Source: Ewingella sp963519305 (GTDB lineage: Bacteria > Pseudomonadota > Gammaproteobacteria > Enterobacterales > Enterobacteriaceae). From it: a stretch of 64,000 nt of DNA. The notes beneath the pieces were generated by a model. The model had not been told where the DNA came from and did not search any database. It was given only the letters and a program-made list of their open reading frames with translations. The position numbers and the translations under genes are program-made. The stretch is taken from positions 220,004 through 284,003 of the forward strand of contig CAUQMS010000004.1 of assembly GCA_963519305.1 (NCBI GenBank), written 5' to 3'. This document shows positions 33,538-43,007 of this stretch, piece after piece; positions within the stretch are counted from its first letter, which is position 1; each line of letters starts with the position of its first letter.

Positions 33538-35616
33538 TTATTGGCCCGTTTTGGCTTTTGAGCGGGAAATACGCGCTTCGCCAACCAGATAGTCAAAGAT
33601 AAAGATGATCGCCAGCATCACCACAATAAGGATCGAACCGTAGGCAATCGCCACGCCGTATTCGCCGTCTTCTACCCGGTTGAGGATGTAGGCAGTAGCG
33701 ACGCGGGTATCAGGCGTGACCAGAAAAACAATTGCGCTGACGGTAGTAATGGCGCGTACGAAGCTGTAAATCAGCGCCGACAGAATGGCCGGTCGCAGCA
33801 GGGGCAGCAGGATGTACATCACGGTACGCATCGACCCGGCGCGCAGGCTGAGCGAGGCTTCATCCAGTGATTTATCCAGCTGTCCGAGCCCCGCGATACC
33901 GGCGCGGATGCCCACCGGCACGTTACGCATCACCATCGAAATAATGACGATCGCCGCCGTTCCGGTCAGGTAAACCGGCGCACTGTTAAAGGCCAGAATG
34001 TACGAAATCCCGGCCACAGTTCCCGGCACCGCGAAGCACAGCATGGTGCTGAACTCGATGGTTTTTTTGCCACGGAACTGCTGGCGCACCACGATATAGG
34101 CGATGAGTAAACCGAACAGCGCGGTGATCGGTGCGGCGATCCCTGCGTAGAGCAGGGTGTCGAGCAGCGATGGCCACGCGCCGTCACTGAAGCCCTGACC
34201 GAACAGTTTGGTGAAATTGGCGAAGGTGAGGGTGTAATCCACGCCCCAGTTGACGGTGAAACTACCGTAGAAAATGCTGCCGTAAAGCAGGGCGTTGAAT
34301 GCAACCCAGATTGCCAGCAGCGCGGTCACGCCCCAGACCAGCGTTACCGGCAGCGGCTGAACGTCACCGCGCGAGGTTTTGCCTGAAATGGTCACGTACG
34401 AGCGTTTCCCAATCCACATGTACTGGATGCAGAATACCAGCAGCGAGAAGACCAGCAGGATCACGCCGAGCGTACTGGCAGCCTGATAATCGAGCTGAGC
34501 ACCGGTGATGTAGAAGTAAATCTGCGTGGCGAGCACGTCGAAGTTACCGCCGAGCACGAGCGGGTTACTGAAGTCCGCCAGCGACTGGACGATGACAATC
34601 AGAAAGGCATTCGCCAGCGCCGGTTTAAGCAGTGGCAGGAACACGCGGTGGAAGGTCTGCCAGCGGCTGGCGCGCAGCGTATAGGAGGCTTCTTCCAGCG
34701 ACGGATGAATAGTTTTGATCGCACCATCCAGAATCATAAATGCCATCGGCGTGAACGCCAGCACCTGTGCCAGCCAGATGCCGGTGAAACCGTACAGCCA
34801 GTTGGTGTTGGTCAGCCCGAACCAGTCGGCCATGAATTCGGTGAGATACCCGGAACGGCCCATCATCAGCGTCACGCCCAGACCAACGATAAACGGCGGA
34901 GTGACGATCGGCAGAATCGAGAAGATACGGCCAATAATGGCCGAACGTTTGGCGATGCGGGTGGTGTAAATCGCCAGCACCAGTCCGAAGAAGGTACAGC
35001 CAATGCCGACGGCCACCGACAGCACGAACGAGTTCCAGATCACCTGCAAAATATGCGACTGCCCGAGCACCGCCATAAAGGCCAGCGGCGCGAACTCTCC
35101 GGCATCGTTGGTGAACATAGGAATGAAGATTGCCACGCTCGGGTAAATGATGAAGACGCCGATCAGCGCGATAATACACACCAGAGAGCCGAGCACGAAA
35201 CGGTCACCGCCCAGCCACTCGAGGCGTGACAACGCCAGTGTACAGACCGCGCCGAGCGCAATGAAAATCCCGATGCTGCCATAGCCCAGACCGCGGCCGA
35301 CAAGGGTAGCGCTGACTATCATAAACAGCGCGCAGAACACCGACCAGGCGGCATCGAACTGATGGCGACCGCGGGCTTCAAGCCGCTGTGCAAAACGTGG
35401 GCGCAGCAGCAAAACCATTGGTAACAGCAGCCACAGCAGGCTGATGTTCAGCCCGGACCAGCCATAGGCGGCGAGGATCTCCTCCTGTGAGGAGTCCATC
35501 AGACCGTAGTCCAGGCTCCAGGCTGGCAGCAGCACGAAGGCCGCCACAAGCAGCCCGAGCCAGCCGAAAACCGGTTCCCGGCGCCGGGTGTCGGGCAGGG
35601 TGAGTGAATGAGACAT
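33538..35616 (-). CDS. afuB: AfuB-like ABC transporter permease, fused double-length
   Basis: A 692-residue inner-membrane protein that fuses two permease halves, each ending in an EAA-type loop (SLEEASYTLRASRWQTFHRVFLP near residue 325 and SLDEASLSLRAGSMRTVMYILLP near 605). A single gene therefore supplies both membrane domains. It lies between afuA and afuC, 17 bases before the latter. Likely cargo: hexose or other sugar phosphates delivered by AfuA. Confidence 0.87.
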   Translation of the reverse strand: MSHSLTLPDTRRREPVFGWLGLLVAAFVLLPAWSLDYGLMDSSQEEILAAYGWSGLNISLLWLLLPMVLLLRPRFAQRLEARGRHQFDAAWSVFCALFMIVSATLVGRGLGYGSIGIFIALGAVCTLALSRLEWLGGDRFVLGSLVCIIALIGVFIIYPSVAIFIPMFTNDAGEFAPLAFMAVLGQSHILQVIWNSFVLSVAVGIGCTFFGLVLAIYTTRIAKRSAIIGRIFSILPIVTPPFIVGLGVTLMMGRSGYLTEFMADWFGLTNTNWLYGFTGIWLAQVLAFTPMAFMILDGAIKTIHPSLEEASYTLRASRWQTFHRVFLPLLKPALANAFLIVIVQSLADFSNPLVLGGNFDVLATQIYFYITGAQLDYQAASTLGVILLVFSLLVFCIQYMWIGKRSYVTISGKTSRGDVQPLPVTLVWGVTALLAIWVAFNALLYGSIFYGSFTVNWGVDYTLTFANFTKLFGQGFSDGAWPSLLDTLLYAGIAAPITALFGLLIAYIVVRQQFRGKKTIEFSTMLCFAVPGTVAGISYILAFNSAPVYLTGTAAIVIISMVMRNVPVGIRAGIAGLGQLDKSLDEASLSLRAGSMRTVMYILLPLLRPAILSALIYSFVRAITTVSAIVFLVTPDTRVATAYILNRVEDGEYGVAIAYGSILIVVMLAIIFIFDYLVGEARISRSKAKTGQ

Positions 35617-35703
35617 AGGGTTTCCCTAAAGAGAAAAAAGGTGTTGGCGAAAAAGAATAAACAGGTGATCTAGCCGGGCGAAGCCACCCGGCTGATGCGG
35701 GCT

Positions 35704-36744
35704 TTATTGTGTCTCTTTGCCCATCTTCACTTCGTTAACCCATTTGGTGATGAGCTCTTTACGCATGTCCGACGCGCCGTACTTGTCCATGTCGTAATTG
35801 ATGAGCTTCAGGTCGCTCATTTTCAGCGAGTTCGGGGAGGTTTCTGCGGTGGTGTTGGTCAGGATCTGATACGACTGGCCTTTTTTCCATGCCAGTTCCT
35901 GCGCCTCTTTCGACAGCGCCCAGTCTACGAACAGTTTGGCGTTGTCGAGATTGCGTGCATCTTTGAGGATGCTTACACCGCCAATTTCATAGCCGGAACC
36001 TTCGCACGGGGAGATCAGTTTCAATGGTGCGCCGCTCTCTTTTTCCTGCGCGTAATCGTGCAGGAAACCGATGCCGATGGCGGTTTCACCGCGTGCGGCG
36101 TTACGTGCCGGGGCGATACCGGATTTGGTGTACTGCGAAATATTGGTGTTGAGTTTTTTCAGGTAATCGAAGGCCTGATCTTCGCCCCACAGCTGTGCGA
36201 AAGTCGCCAGCGCGGTATAAGCGGTGCCTGAGCTTTGCGGATCGGCAATCTGGATTTCCCCTTTATAAATCGGGTTGGTCAGATCCTTCCAGCACTTCGG
36301 CTCTGGCAGGTTTTTCTCTTTAAGGCGGTTGGTGTTAACACCAACCCCTAAAATACCGATGTAGACGGCCGATGAGTAGTTACCTTTGCGCTTTGCAGGA
36401 TCCTGAAAGTTCGGCATGATTTGCGCAAGGTTCGGGGATTTGTAGGGTTGTAGCAGGTCCATTTCACCGGCCTGAGACTGCGGATCCAGCGTGCCGCCGT
36501 ACCATACGTCGGCCTGCGGATTCTTCTTCTCGGCTTCGACTTTCGCCAGCGTACTGCCGGAGCCGTTGCGCAGGAACGAAGTTTTGACGTCGTACTTCTC
36601 GCCAAAGGCTTTGGCTTCTTCTTCACACATGGCGTTGGTGGCACTGCAATAAATTACCAGACGGCCTTTGGCCTGAGCGGCGCCGGTCAGCGCAGTCAGG
36701 GCCACGGCAGCGGCAAGAGCGGAATGGATCAGGGACAGTTTCAT
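35704..36744 (-). CDS. afuA: AfuA-like periplasmic binding protein, probable sugar-phosphate binder
   Basis: A 346-residue exported protein with signal peptide MKLSLIHSALAAAVALTALT through AQAKG. The mature part is of the ferric-binding-protein fold (RLVIYCSATNAMCEEEAKAFGEKY), so automated tools tend to call it an iron binder. It sits 44 bases downstream of uhpC, the sensor for external glucose-6-phosphate. In this context AfuA orthologues bind hexose phosphates. The ligand residues cannot be checked by eye; the assignment rests on operon context and known AfuA work. Confidence 0.84.
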   Translation of the reverse strand: MKLSLIHSALAAAVALTALTGAAQAKGRLVIYCSATNAMCEEEAKAFGEKYDVKTSFLRNGSGSTLAKVEAEKKNPQADVWYGGTLDPQSQAGEMDLLQPYKSPNLAQIMPNFQDPAKRKGNYSSAVYIGILGVGVNTNRLKEKNLPEPKCWKDLTNPIYKGEIQIADPQSSGTAYTALATFAQLWGEDQAFDYLKKLNTNISQYTKSGIAPARNAARGETAIGIGFLHDYAQEKESGAPLKLISPCEGSGYEIGGVSILKDARNLDNAKLFVDWALSKEAQELAWKKGQSYQILTNTTAETSPNSLKMSDLKLINYDMDKYGASDMRKELITKWVNEVKMGKETQ

Positions 36745-36788
36745 GGCGTTTACCTTTTATTTTTATAGGGTGGAACAGAGGAACTTTG

Positions 36789-38096
36789 TCAGTTATCCGG
36801 CGGTGCGGCGTTAAGCTCGCGCTTGCTGATCCCGGCCATCATCATCGGCATCAGCAGCAGCCCGACACAGGCTGAAGCCAGCGTCAGCACGGCGAAAAAG
36901 CCGGACCAGCCATAATGTTGCATCACCACCGCCAGCGGCCATCCCGCCAGCGCAGCGCCGAGGTAGGCAAACAGTCCGAGAAAACCGGTCACCGTGCCCG
37001 CCGCGTCTTTGTGTGAATATTCCGTCGCCGCCAGCCCGATCAGCATTTGCGGCCCGAAAACAAAAAATCCGATACTGAAGAAGCTCAGCGCCAGCAGTCC
37101 GAAATGGTGGACCGGAGCCAGCCACAGGGCAGTGACGGTTAAAAACAGCCCGAGCGAAAACAGTAAAATCATCGGGGCGCGCTGGCCGCGAAACAGCAAA
37201 TCAGAGCCCCATCCGGCGAACAGTGCACCGAGCAGCCCGCCAAGCTCAAACAGGGAGAGCGTGGCATTGGCGCTGAGCAGATTGACGCCGTGATTCTCCG
37301 CCAGCCAGATGTTGCCCCAGTCGTTGAGCGCAATGCGGATCAGATAGACCAGTACGTAAGAGACGCCGAGCAGCCAGATCGTCCGGTTCTGCAAAAGGGT
37401 CTTGCGCAGAATCCGCGTCATGTTCATCGGCGGGCTTTGCTGTTCCTGGCGTAGCTCCAGCGGGTCTCGCCGCCACTCGCCGACGGTCGGCAAGCCCTGT
37501 TCCTGCGGCGTGCCGCGCAGCTGGCGGCAGAGCCAGATGCCGAGCACCATTCCGATGGCGCCCGGCACCAGCAGCGCCGCCTGCCAGCCCCACGTGGCGG
37601 CGAGTACCCCTGACAGCAGGGGAACCGCCGCGCCGCCGATGTTGATCGACGTATTCCAGCAGCCCCACCAGAAACCGCGTTCGTTACGCGAATACCAGTG
37701 GGTCAATAATCTGGCGCACGGCGGCCATCCCCAGCCCTGAAAAAATCCGTTCAGTGTCCACACGAAAAGCAGCGCGGGCAGCGAATGGCAGAAAGCGAAC
37801 ACGATGTTCAGCACGCCGGTCATCAGCAGGCCGACGCCCATAAACCAGCGGGCTCCGGTGCGGTCACTGAAAATCCCCGAGACAAACTTTGAGCCGCCGT
37901 AAGCCAGATAAAACAGCGTGCCCAGCAGGCCGATATCCCCTTTGGTCAGCCCCAGTTCCAACTGCATCACCGGCATGGCGAAATTGACGCTCTTGCGGGT
38001 GAGGTAGAACGCGGCGTAGCCAATCACCATTGACATCAGCAGATGAACCCGCCAGTAGCGGTAATCTTTATCAACCTCGGCAGCGGTGAGGGTCAT
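36789..38096 (-). CDS. uhpC: UhpC-like membrane sensor of hexose phosphate
   Basis: A 435-residue MFS protein of the organophosphate:phosphate antiporter family with family start YRYWRVHLLMSMVIGYAAFY and GWGWPPCARLLTHWYSRNERG near residue 120. In E. coli UhpC binds external glucose-6-phosphate and activates the kinase UhpB. Its place after uhpA and uhpB supports the sensor role. No uhpT antiporter gene is seen in the window; instead afuABC follows at once, so this UhpC may control AfuABC. It could also transport. Confidence 0.88.
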   Translation of the reverse strand: MTLTAAEVDKDYRYWRVHLLMSMVIGYAAFYLTRKSVNFAMPVMQLELGLTKGDIGLLGTLFYLAYGGSKFVSGIFSDRTGARWFMGVGLLMTGVLNIVFAFCHSLPALLFVWTLNGFFQGWGWPPCARLLTHWYSRNERGFWWGCWNTSINIGGAAVPLLSGVLAATWGWQAALLVPGAIGMVLGIWLCRQLRGTPQEQGLPTVGEWRRDPLELRQEQQSPPMNMTRILRKTLLQNRTIWLLGVSYVLVYLIRIALNDWGNIWLAENHGVNLLSANATLSLFELGGLLGALFAGWGSDLLFRGQRAPMILLFSLGLFLTVTALWLAPVHHFGLLALSFFSIGFFVFGPQMLIGLAATEYSHKDAAGTVTGFLGLFAYLGAALAGWPLAVVMQHYGWSGFFAVLTLASACVGLLLMPMMMAGISKRELNAAPPDN

Positions 38097-38184
38097 GGTT
38101 TTCTCCGGCTTGTAGGGCGAGTGTAGGCGGGTGTTGTTTTCAGGGGATGAGACAAGGTTTTAGATGACTAGGAATTAGTCCTAG

Positions 38185-39714
38185 TCAGGGCGGTGTTCTT
38201 TGCAAATCTGTGGGCAACTTAACAATTATGCGCGTGCCCTGATGCTGCTCAAGCAGCCATTCTCCACCCAGGGCGCGTACCCGCTCCTCAATGCCGCGCA
38301 GGCCAAAGCCCTCTTTGACCGGCTGAGTAAAGCCGATCCCGTTGTCGCTGACGTCGAGCACCAGCCTCTGTTGCTGCTGAGTCAGGCTGACGCGCACCCG
38401 CGTAGCGCTGGCGTGTTTATTGATGTTATTGAGTAACTCTTGCACCAGCCGGTAGAGCGTGAAAATCAACGTGTCATCAGTGGGGACGGCGGGAAGACGG
38501 TAGTCAAGCTGAAAGTCGATACCTTGCGAGGCGAAAGCAAATTCACCGGCCAGATGGTGCAGGGCTTTGTCGAGAGCCATTTCATCCAGCACCGGTGGAC
38601 GTAACTGGCGCAACAGCTGTCGCGTGGTGTGGTGAATGCGCTGAGAGAGTTCGCCAATTTGCTTTGCCGCAACGTGTGTCGCCGGGCCGTGCGGGCTGCG
38701 ATCGACCAGCATCGCCTGAATCTGAATGGCGGTGATGTTCTGGCCAATTTCATCATGCAGTTCGCGGGCGATCTCTTTGCGCACCGCCTCTTCTGTATGC
38801 ACCAGCCGTTCGGTCAGCTGGCGGCGGGTGTGCAGTTCCTGCTCCAGCTGCAACCGGTAGCGGTTAAGGTGTGACGCCAGCTGTTGCTGGCGGCTGATGG
38901 CGATCCCAAGGCCGATGCCCAGCAGCGCCTGCGTGGAGAGGAAAAGCTCCAGTTCGAGTAAGTCGTGAAATGCGCCGCTCATCTGGCGTGTAACCGTGAT
39001 CATCAGGCTGCCCAGCACCGCCGCCAGTACGCCGCCCTGCCAGCCAAAGGCGTAAGCCATGACGACGTTGGGCAGGAACACCAGGATAATCAGCAGCCGC
39101 TCGACTTCGGGCGCGAGGCTCATTTGCAGGCAGACGGCGAGGGCGAAGAACAGCGAACACCAGATCAGCAGGGAAGTGCGCAGCGGCGGGTCTGGGATCT
39201 CCTGCGCCAGCAGGTTTTGCAGATGCTGCTGTTTGAGGTATTCGTAAATCAGATAGATAAACGGCGTCAGTAAAATGCCGCCAGTGAACGAGGCCAGCAA
39301 GGTCTGGCTCAGCGGTGAACTTAGCCACAGACCCGGCACTGCCATCTGTAACAGGCTGTTGCCCGCCACCGCGCCCAGCAGCAACAGCAGGCGCTGCCAG
39401 TAAAGCGTAAACCGCCGCCAGGCGTGTTGCACCAGCGCAGCGGGAATGAGGCTCAGCAGCGGGGAAAGCAGAATAATCCAGTGCGTCTGCAGCTGTTCGC
39501 TGTGCAGCCAGATGCCGATACCCATTTCGGATACCAGCATCGCCGGCCAGTAGCGGCGCGAAAGCAGCGTCATCAGCGCGAGGCGCAAGCCCTGGGGCAG
39601 CAGCAACATGGCCTGCTGGCCGTTTTGTGTGAGGTAAAAACTGATCGACCACAGCGCCAGCCAGCACAGGCTGTAGAACATCGCCAGAAATAACGTCAGC
39701 CCTATTTTCCGCAC
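38185..39714 (-). CDS. uhpB: UhpB-like sensor histidine kinase
   Basis: A 509-residue protein: N-terminal block of about eight membrane helices (MASE1-like, residues 8-285), then a HisKA_3 dimerisation domain with the phosphoacceptor in ELHDEIGQN (His320) and a HATPase_c domain with DNGIGF and GFGLRGIEERVRALGG near the end. UhpB phosphorylates UhpA when UhpC senses external sugar phosphate. It starts 3 bases after the uhpA stop, so the two are translated together. Confidence 0.9.
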   Translation of the reverse strand: MRKIGLTLFLAMFYSLCWLALWSISFYLTQNGQQAMLLLPQGLRLALMTLLSRRYWPAMLVSEMGIGIWLHSEQLQTHWIILLSPLLSLIPAALVQHAWRRFTLYWQRLLLLLGAVAGNSLLQMAVPGLWLSSPLSQTLLASFTGGILLTPFIYLIYEYLKQQHLQNLLAQEIPDPPLRTSLLIWCSLFFALAVCLQMSLAPEVERLLIILVFLPNVVMAYAFGWQGGVLAAVLGSLMITVTRQMSGAFHDLLELELFLSTQALLGIGLGIAISRQQQLASHLNRYRLQLEQELHTRRQLTERLVHTEEAVRKEIARELHDEIGQNITAIQIQAMLVDRSPHGPATHVAAKQIGELSQRIHHTTRQLLRQLRPPVLDEMALDKALHHLAGEFAFASQGIDFQLDYRLPAVPTDDTLIFTLYRLVQELLNNINKHASATRVRVSLTQQQQRLVLDVSDNGIGFTQPVKEGFGLRGIEERVRALGGEWLLEQHQGTRIIVKLPTDLQRTPP

Positions 39715-39717
39715 AGG

Positions 39718-40347
39718 CTAACTTCCGGCGAGCAGATGGTGCCCAATGGCGAAATGCACCAGTTCAATGGTGGTGTCACACTGGAGTTTGCCGAGGATAT
39801 TAGCGCGGTGGACGTGAACGGTTTTATGGCTCAGCGCCAGCTGTTCGGCGATGGCTTTGACGCTCAGCCCGTTAACCAGCAGGTCAAAGATTTCGCGCTC
39901 ACGCGGGGTGAGCGACTGTAAGGCTTTGGGCGTTTGCTGACTCTGGCGCAGCGCCAGCAGGGCATCGGAACAGAGATAGCGGCCACCGGCATGTACCGTG
40001 CGCACCGCCTGCACCAGCTCTTCCGGTCCGCAGCGCTTGGTCAAATAGCCACCGGCACCGGCGTCGAGCGCGCTCTGCACGAACGCCGTGGTGTCATAAA
40101 TACTCAGAATAATGGCGCGGAAATTCGGGCGCTGTTGCCGCAGACGTGCCAGCAGGCTGAGCCCGCTTTCGTCCGGCATGGCGATATCCATCACCGCCAC
40201 GTCGATGTTCATTTTCAGCAGCGACGACCAGGCGTGGGCCGCCGAGGCATACTGGCCGACAATCTGCATGTCCTGCTCAAGCCCGAGCAACTGAGCAAAG
40301 CCGGAGCGCACCACCACGTGGTCATCAATCAAAGCAACGTTAATCAT
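39718..40347 (-). CDS. uhpA: UhpA-like response regulator
   Basis: A 209-residue NarL/FixJ-type regulator: receiver domain with phosphorylation site Asp54 in AVMDIAMPDESGL, and C-terminal LuxR helix-turn-helix LTPREREIFDLLVNGLSVKA followed by HKTVHVHRANIL. The start MINVALIDDHVVVRSGFAQLLG matches E. coli UhpA; the frame is open 60 bases further upstream but those residues are not conserved. It is the first gene of uhpABC-afuABC and probably activates the downstream transporter genes. Confidence 0.92.
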   Translation of the reverse strand: MINVALIDDHVVVRSGFAQLLGLEQDMQIVGQYASAAHAWSSLLKMNIDVAVMDIAMPDESGLSLLARLRQQRPNFRAIILSIYDTTAFVQSALDAGAGGYLTKRCGPEELVQAVRTVHAGGRYLCSDALLALRQSQQTPKALQSLTPREREIFDLLVNGLSVKAIAEQLALSHKTVHVHRANILGKLQCDTTIELVHFAIGHHLLAGS

Positions 40348-40448
40348 TAGGCGTAACTGAATGTAAATGGAGTTCGCATAATGGTCATGAATAGTTGTGG
40401 ATGGCAACTATCAGATACGGAAATGCAGGTCAGATAACGGAATTTGAG

Positions 40449-41414
40449 TTAACTCAAGACCCGCACCGGTTCTCCGGCCAGCCAGGCTTCAATGTCTTCC
40501 ACGGTTTCGGTGAAATAGGTGTGATAGTTGCCGTCGGCGACGTAACCCAGATGCGGCGTCGCCAGCACGTTGGGCAGGCTACGTAACGGATGGTCTGCGG
40601 GCAGCGGTTCAACGTCAAAGACATCCAGACCCGCGCCGCCGATTTTTCTGGCTTCAAGGGCGCTGATGAGTGCGGGCTGATCGATAATCGCTGCGCGTGA
40701 GGTATTAATCAGCAGTGTGGAGTGTTTCATTAATGCCAGATCGGCGGCATCGAGCAGCCCCCGCGTGCGTTCGCTCAGTACCAGATGCACCGATACCACA
40801 TCGCTGGTGGCGAGCAGTGCTTCCTTGCTGGCGGCAAAATCCACGCCACACTGCGCTGCACGTTCAGCGGTCAGGTTCTGGCTCCACGCTACCACATGCA
40901 TACCAAAGGCCTGGGCGATCACCGCCATCTTCTGACCGATTTTCCCAAGCCCGATCAGGCCGAGGCGTTTGCCACTCAGACCAAAACCGACCGTACTCTG
41001 CCACGGACCGTTCTGGCGCAGCGCAGTGTTCTCTTCCACCAGATGCCGTGCCAGCCCGAGGATCAGCGCCCAGGTCATCTCCACTGGTGCACTGCCGCCG
41101 CTGCCGGTACCGCAAACCGTTACGCCGTGCGCTTTGGCGGCAGCCATATCTATGGAGGCATTGCGCATACCTGAGGTGATCAGCAGTTTGAGTGCCGGCA
41201 GGCGGGCAAACAGTGACGCGGTAAAGGGCGTGCGTTCGCGCATGATGACCACGATTTCAGCCTCGCCGAGGGCGGCTGCCAGCTCCGTTTCATCAGCAAT
41301 ATGTTCGCTGAAAACCTGCATTTCTAAACGCGCTTCGAGCGGCGACCAGTCGGCGAAAGACAACGCGACACTTTGGTAATCATCAAGAATGGCACAGCGG
41401 ATCCTGGCGGACAT
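40449..41414 (-). CDS. D-2-hydroxyacid dehydrogenase family protein
   Basis: A 321-residue NAD(P)-dependent oxidoreductase. The dinucleotide-binding motif is GLIGLGKIGQ near residue 150. The catalytic set is an Arg in LINTSRAAI near 240, a Glu in VFDVEPLP near 268 and a His in ATPHLGY near 290. It should reduce a 2-keto acid or oxidise a D-2-hydroxyacid; the substrate is not known. It stands alone, followed by intergenic DNA on both sides, and is not obviously part of the uhp-afu operon. Confidence 0.9.
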   Translation of the reverse strand: MSARIRCAILDDYQSVALSFADWSPLEARLEMQVFSEHIADETELAAALGEAEIVVIMRERTPFTASLFARLPALKLLITSGMRNASIDMAAAKAHGVTVCGTGSGGSAPVEMTWALILGLARHLVEENTALRQNGPWQSTVGFGLSGKRLGLIGLGKIGQKMAVIAQAFGMHVVAWSQNLTAERAAQCGVDFAASKEALLATSDVVSVHLVLSERTRGLLDAADLALMKHSTLLINTSRAAIIDQPALISALEARKIGGAGLDVFDVEPLPADHPLRSLPNVLATPHLGYVADGNYHTYFTETVEDIEAWLAGEPVRVLS

Positions 41415-41484
41415 GGGCGTTCCTTATTGCAAAGAAAGTGTGAGCTCAAGAGTGGGTTATAGCACCGGCATCGTATAAAGCAAA

Positions 41485-41516
41485 AAAAGCCGCTCTGAAT
41501 GATCAGAACGGCTTTT
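41485..41516. terminator. Bidirectional terminator upstream of the dehydrogenase gene
   Basis: AAAAGCCG and CGGCTTTT close a stem with one mismatch and an ATGA loop, with A and T tracts outside. It probably ends transcription of the small secreted-protein gene on the minus strand. Confidence 0.8.
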
Positions 41517-41542
41517 AACGCTTACCTGAGACTACCGGAAAA

Positions 41543-41680
41543 CTACTGGCCAACGGGGTGCGAGCCGGCAGCGTTCATTCCGTCTGGAAGGGGCTCGCCA
41601 TCCTGCTGGCAGGCAGCAAATACCTGAAACGTCGAGCACATCACCATCACTAACGGCACTAAGGACAGGATCTTGTTCAC
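41543..41680 (-). CDS. Small secreted protein, 45 residues
   Basis: A short gene starting with GTG at 41680, preceded by AAAGGGAG at a 6-base spacing. It encodes a signal-peptide-like start (MNKILSLVPLVMVMCSTFQV) with a probable cleavage after FAA, leaving a tiny mature peptide of about 22 residues that begins with a cysteine (CQQDGEPLPDGMN). The cysteine near the cleavage site could mean a lipoprotein, though the FAAC box is not typical. A terminator hairpin follows the stop within 30 bases. I do not recognise the family. Confidence 0.6.
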   Translation of the reverse strand: MNKILSLVPLVMVMCSTFQVFAACQQDGEPLPDGMNAAGSHPVGQ

Positions 41681-41828
41681 CTAAAACTCCCTTTAAGTAA
41701 GCTGAATAATGCTGCCATTACGTTATGGAAACTAATGGATGAGCCTTAAATATTATCAGCCAGCAGGCGGAGAAATGGTGCGGTATCTCTCTTTTTAGAA
41801 AGTAAAATTAATTAGTTACGTAAACAAA

Positions 41829-43007
41829 TTAACCTGTTTTGTAAACTGCGCGCGCACCGGTTTTAAATCCGTAGGTGCTGGCTTTCCATGCGGTGAGCAA
41901 ACCGGCAAGAAGCAGCGCCAGCGCGGTCCATGGGAATGCGCCAATGCCGACGTGTTCCAGCAACAGGCCGCCGGTGATACCACCGCCCGCGATTGCCAGA
42001 TTCCACGCCACCACAATCATCGACTGGGCGATATCGGCATCGGCGCCGGTTGCGTCAGCTGAGGCGGTTTGCAGCAGGGCCGGGGCACCGCCAAAGGTGA
42101 TGCCCCACAGGATAACGCTGGTATACACAACCCAAGGAGAACTGCCATACGCTCCCCATGCGCAGACGGCCAGTGCGAAACCGGTAAGGCTCAGCAGCAC
42201 GGCCCGGCGCAGCCAGCCATCAACTACGGCGCCCACCATCCAGATGCCGCCGAGCGCGCTGAGTCCAAACACCAGCAGAACTTTATCGACCTGATCCGTC
42301 AGGCCTGCCGGACCAAGCAGCGGGGCAATGTAGGTATAAAGTGTGTTGTGTGCGAAGACCCAGACCACGATGACAAACAGGATTGGCCGGACGCCGGGCG
42401 TCGTCAATACCTTGCCAACCGGCTGGCTGTCCTGTGCTAGCTGCCCCGGAAAATCGGGCACTTGCAGCATCACCCAGCCGGTCAGCAAAAGGGTCAGTAC
42501 TGAGATCATACCGAACACGGTCTGCCAGCTGACCACGCCGCCGAGCCAGGTGCCAAGCGGGACGCCAATCGCCAGCGCAACCGGTGCGCCCATCATCGCG
42601 ACCGCCATGGCCCGGCCCTGTAAATGGATGGGCACCATACGCCGCGCATAGCCGGCGAGCAGTCCCCAGGCCAGACCGGCTGCCGCGCCAGCCATAAAAC
42701 GGGCCACCATAATAACCATCAGATTTGAGGTGAGGGCGGTGAGCGTATTAAAGGCCAGAAAACCAATAATGGCCGTCATCAGCGCCGGACGCCGCCGCCA
42801 GCTGCGGGTCAGGGCGGTTAAGGGGATCGCTGCCAGCAGCGAACCGAGGGCATACGCCGTCACTAACTGCCCGGCCAGCGACGGCGAAATATTCAGGCCG
42901 CGACTGATTTGTGGCAACAACCCGGCCGGTAAGGTTTCGGTCATGATGGCGATAAAACCTGTCATAGCCAGCGCCAGTAATCCTGAAGTGGGCAGGGTCG
43001 CTTTCAT
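41829..43007 (-). CDS. MFS drug/sugar efflux transporter (DHA1, AraJ/SotB-like)
   Basis: A 392-residue major facilitator with about twelve membrane segments and DHA1-type motifs: ETLPAGLLPQISRGLNIS near residue 24, AYALGSLLAAIPLTALTRSWRRRP near 50 and GVPLGTWLGGVVSWQTVF near 148. Its ATG overlaps the stop of the esterase-like gene by one base (TAATG). The LysR gene is divergent from the pair. The exported compound is unknown. Confidence 0.87.
   Translation of the reverse strand: MKATLPTSGLLALAMTGFIAIMTETLPAGLLPQISRGLNISPSLAGQLVTAYALGSLLAAIPLTALTRSWRRRPALMTAIIGFLAFNTLTALTSNLMVIMVARFMAGAAAGLAWGLLAGYARRMVPIHLQGRAMAVAMMGAPVALAIGVPLGTWLGGVVSWQTVFGMISVLTLLLTGWVMLQVPDFPGQLAQDSQPVGKVLTTPGVRPILFVIVVWVFAHNTLYTYIAPLLGPAGLTDQVDKVLLVFGLSALGGIWMVGAVVDGWLRRAVLLSLTGFALAVCAWGAYGSSPWVVYTSVILWGITFGGAPALLQTASADATGADADIAQSMIVVAWNLAIAGGGITGGLLLEHVGIGAFPWTALALLLAGLLTAWKASTYGFKTGARAVYKTG

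Noticed and set aside
32438..36744. Ferric iron ABC transporter as the function of afuABC
   Set aside because: No Fur box is seen and the genes follow uhpABC; AfuABC orthologues import sugar phosphates. Iron is kept only as a less likely alternative.
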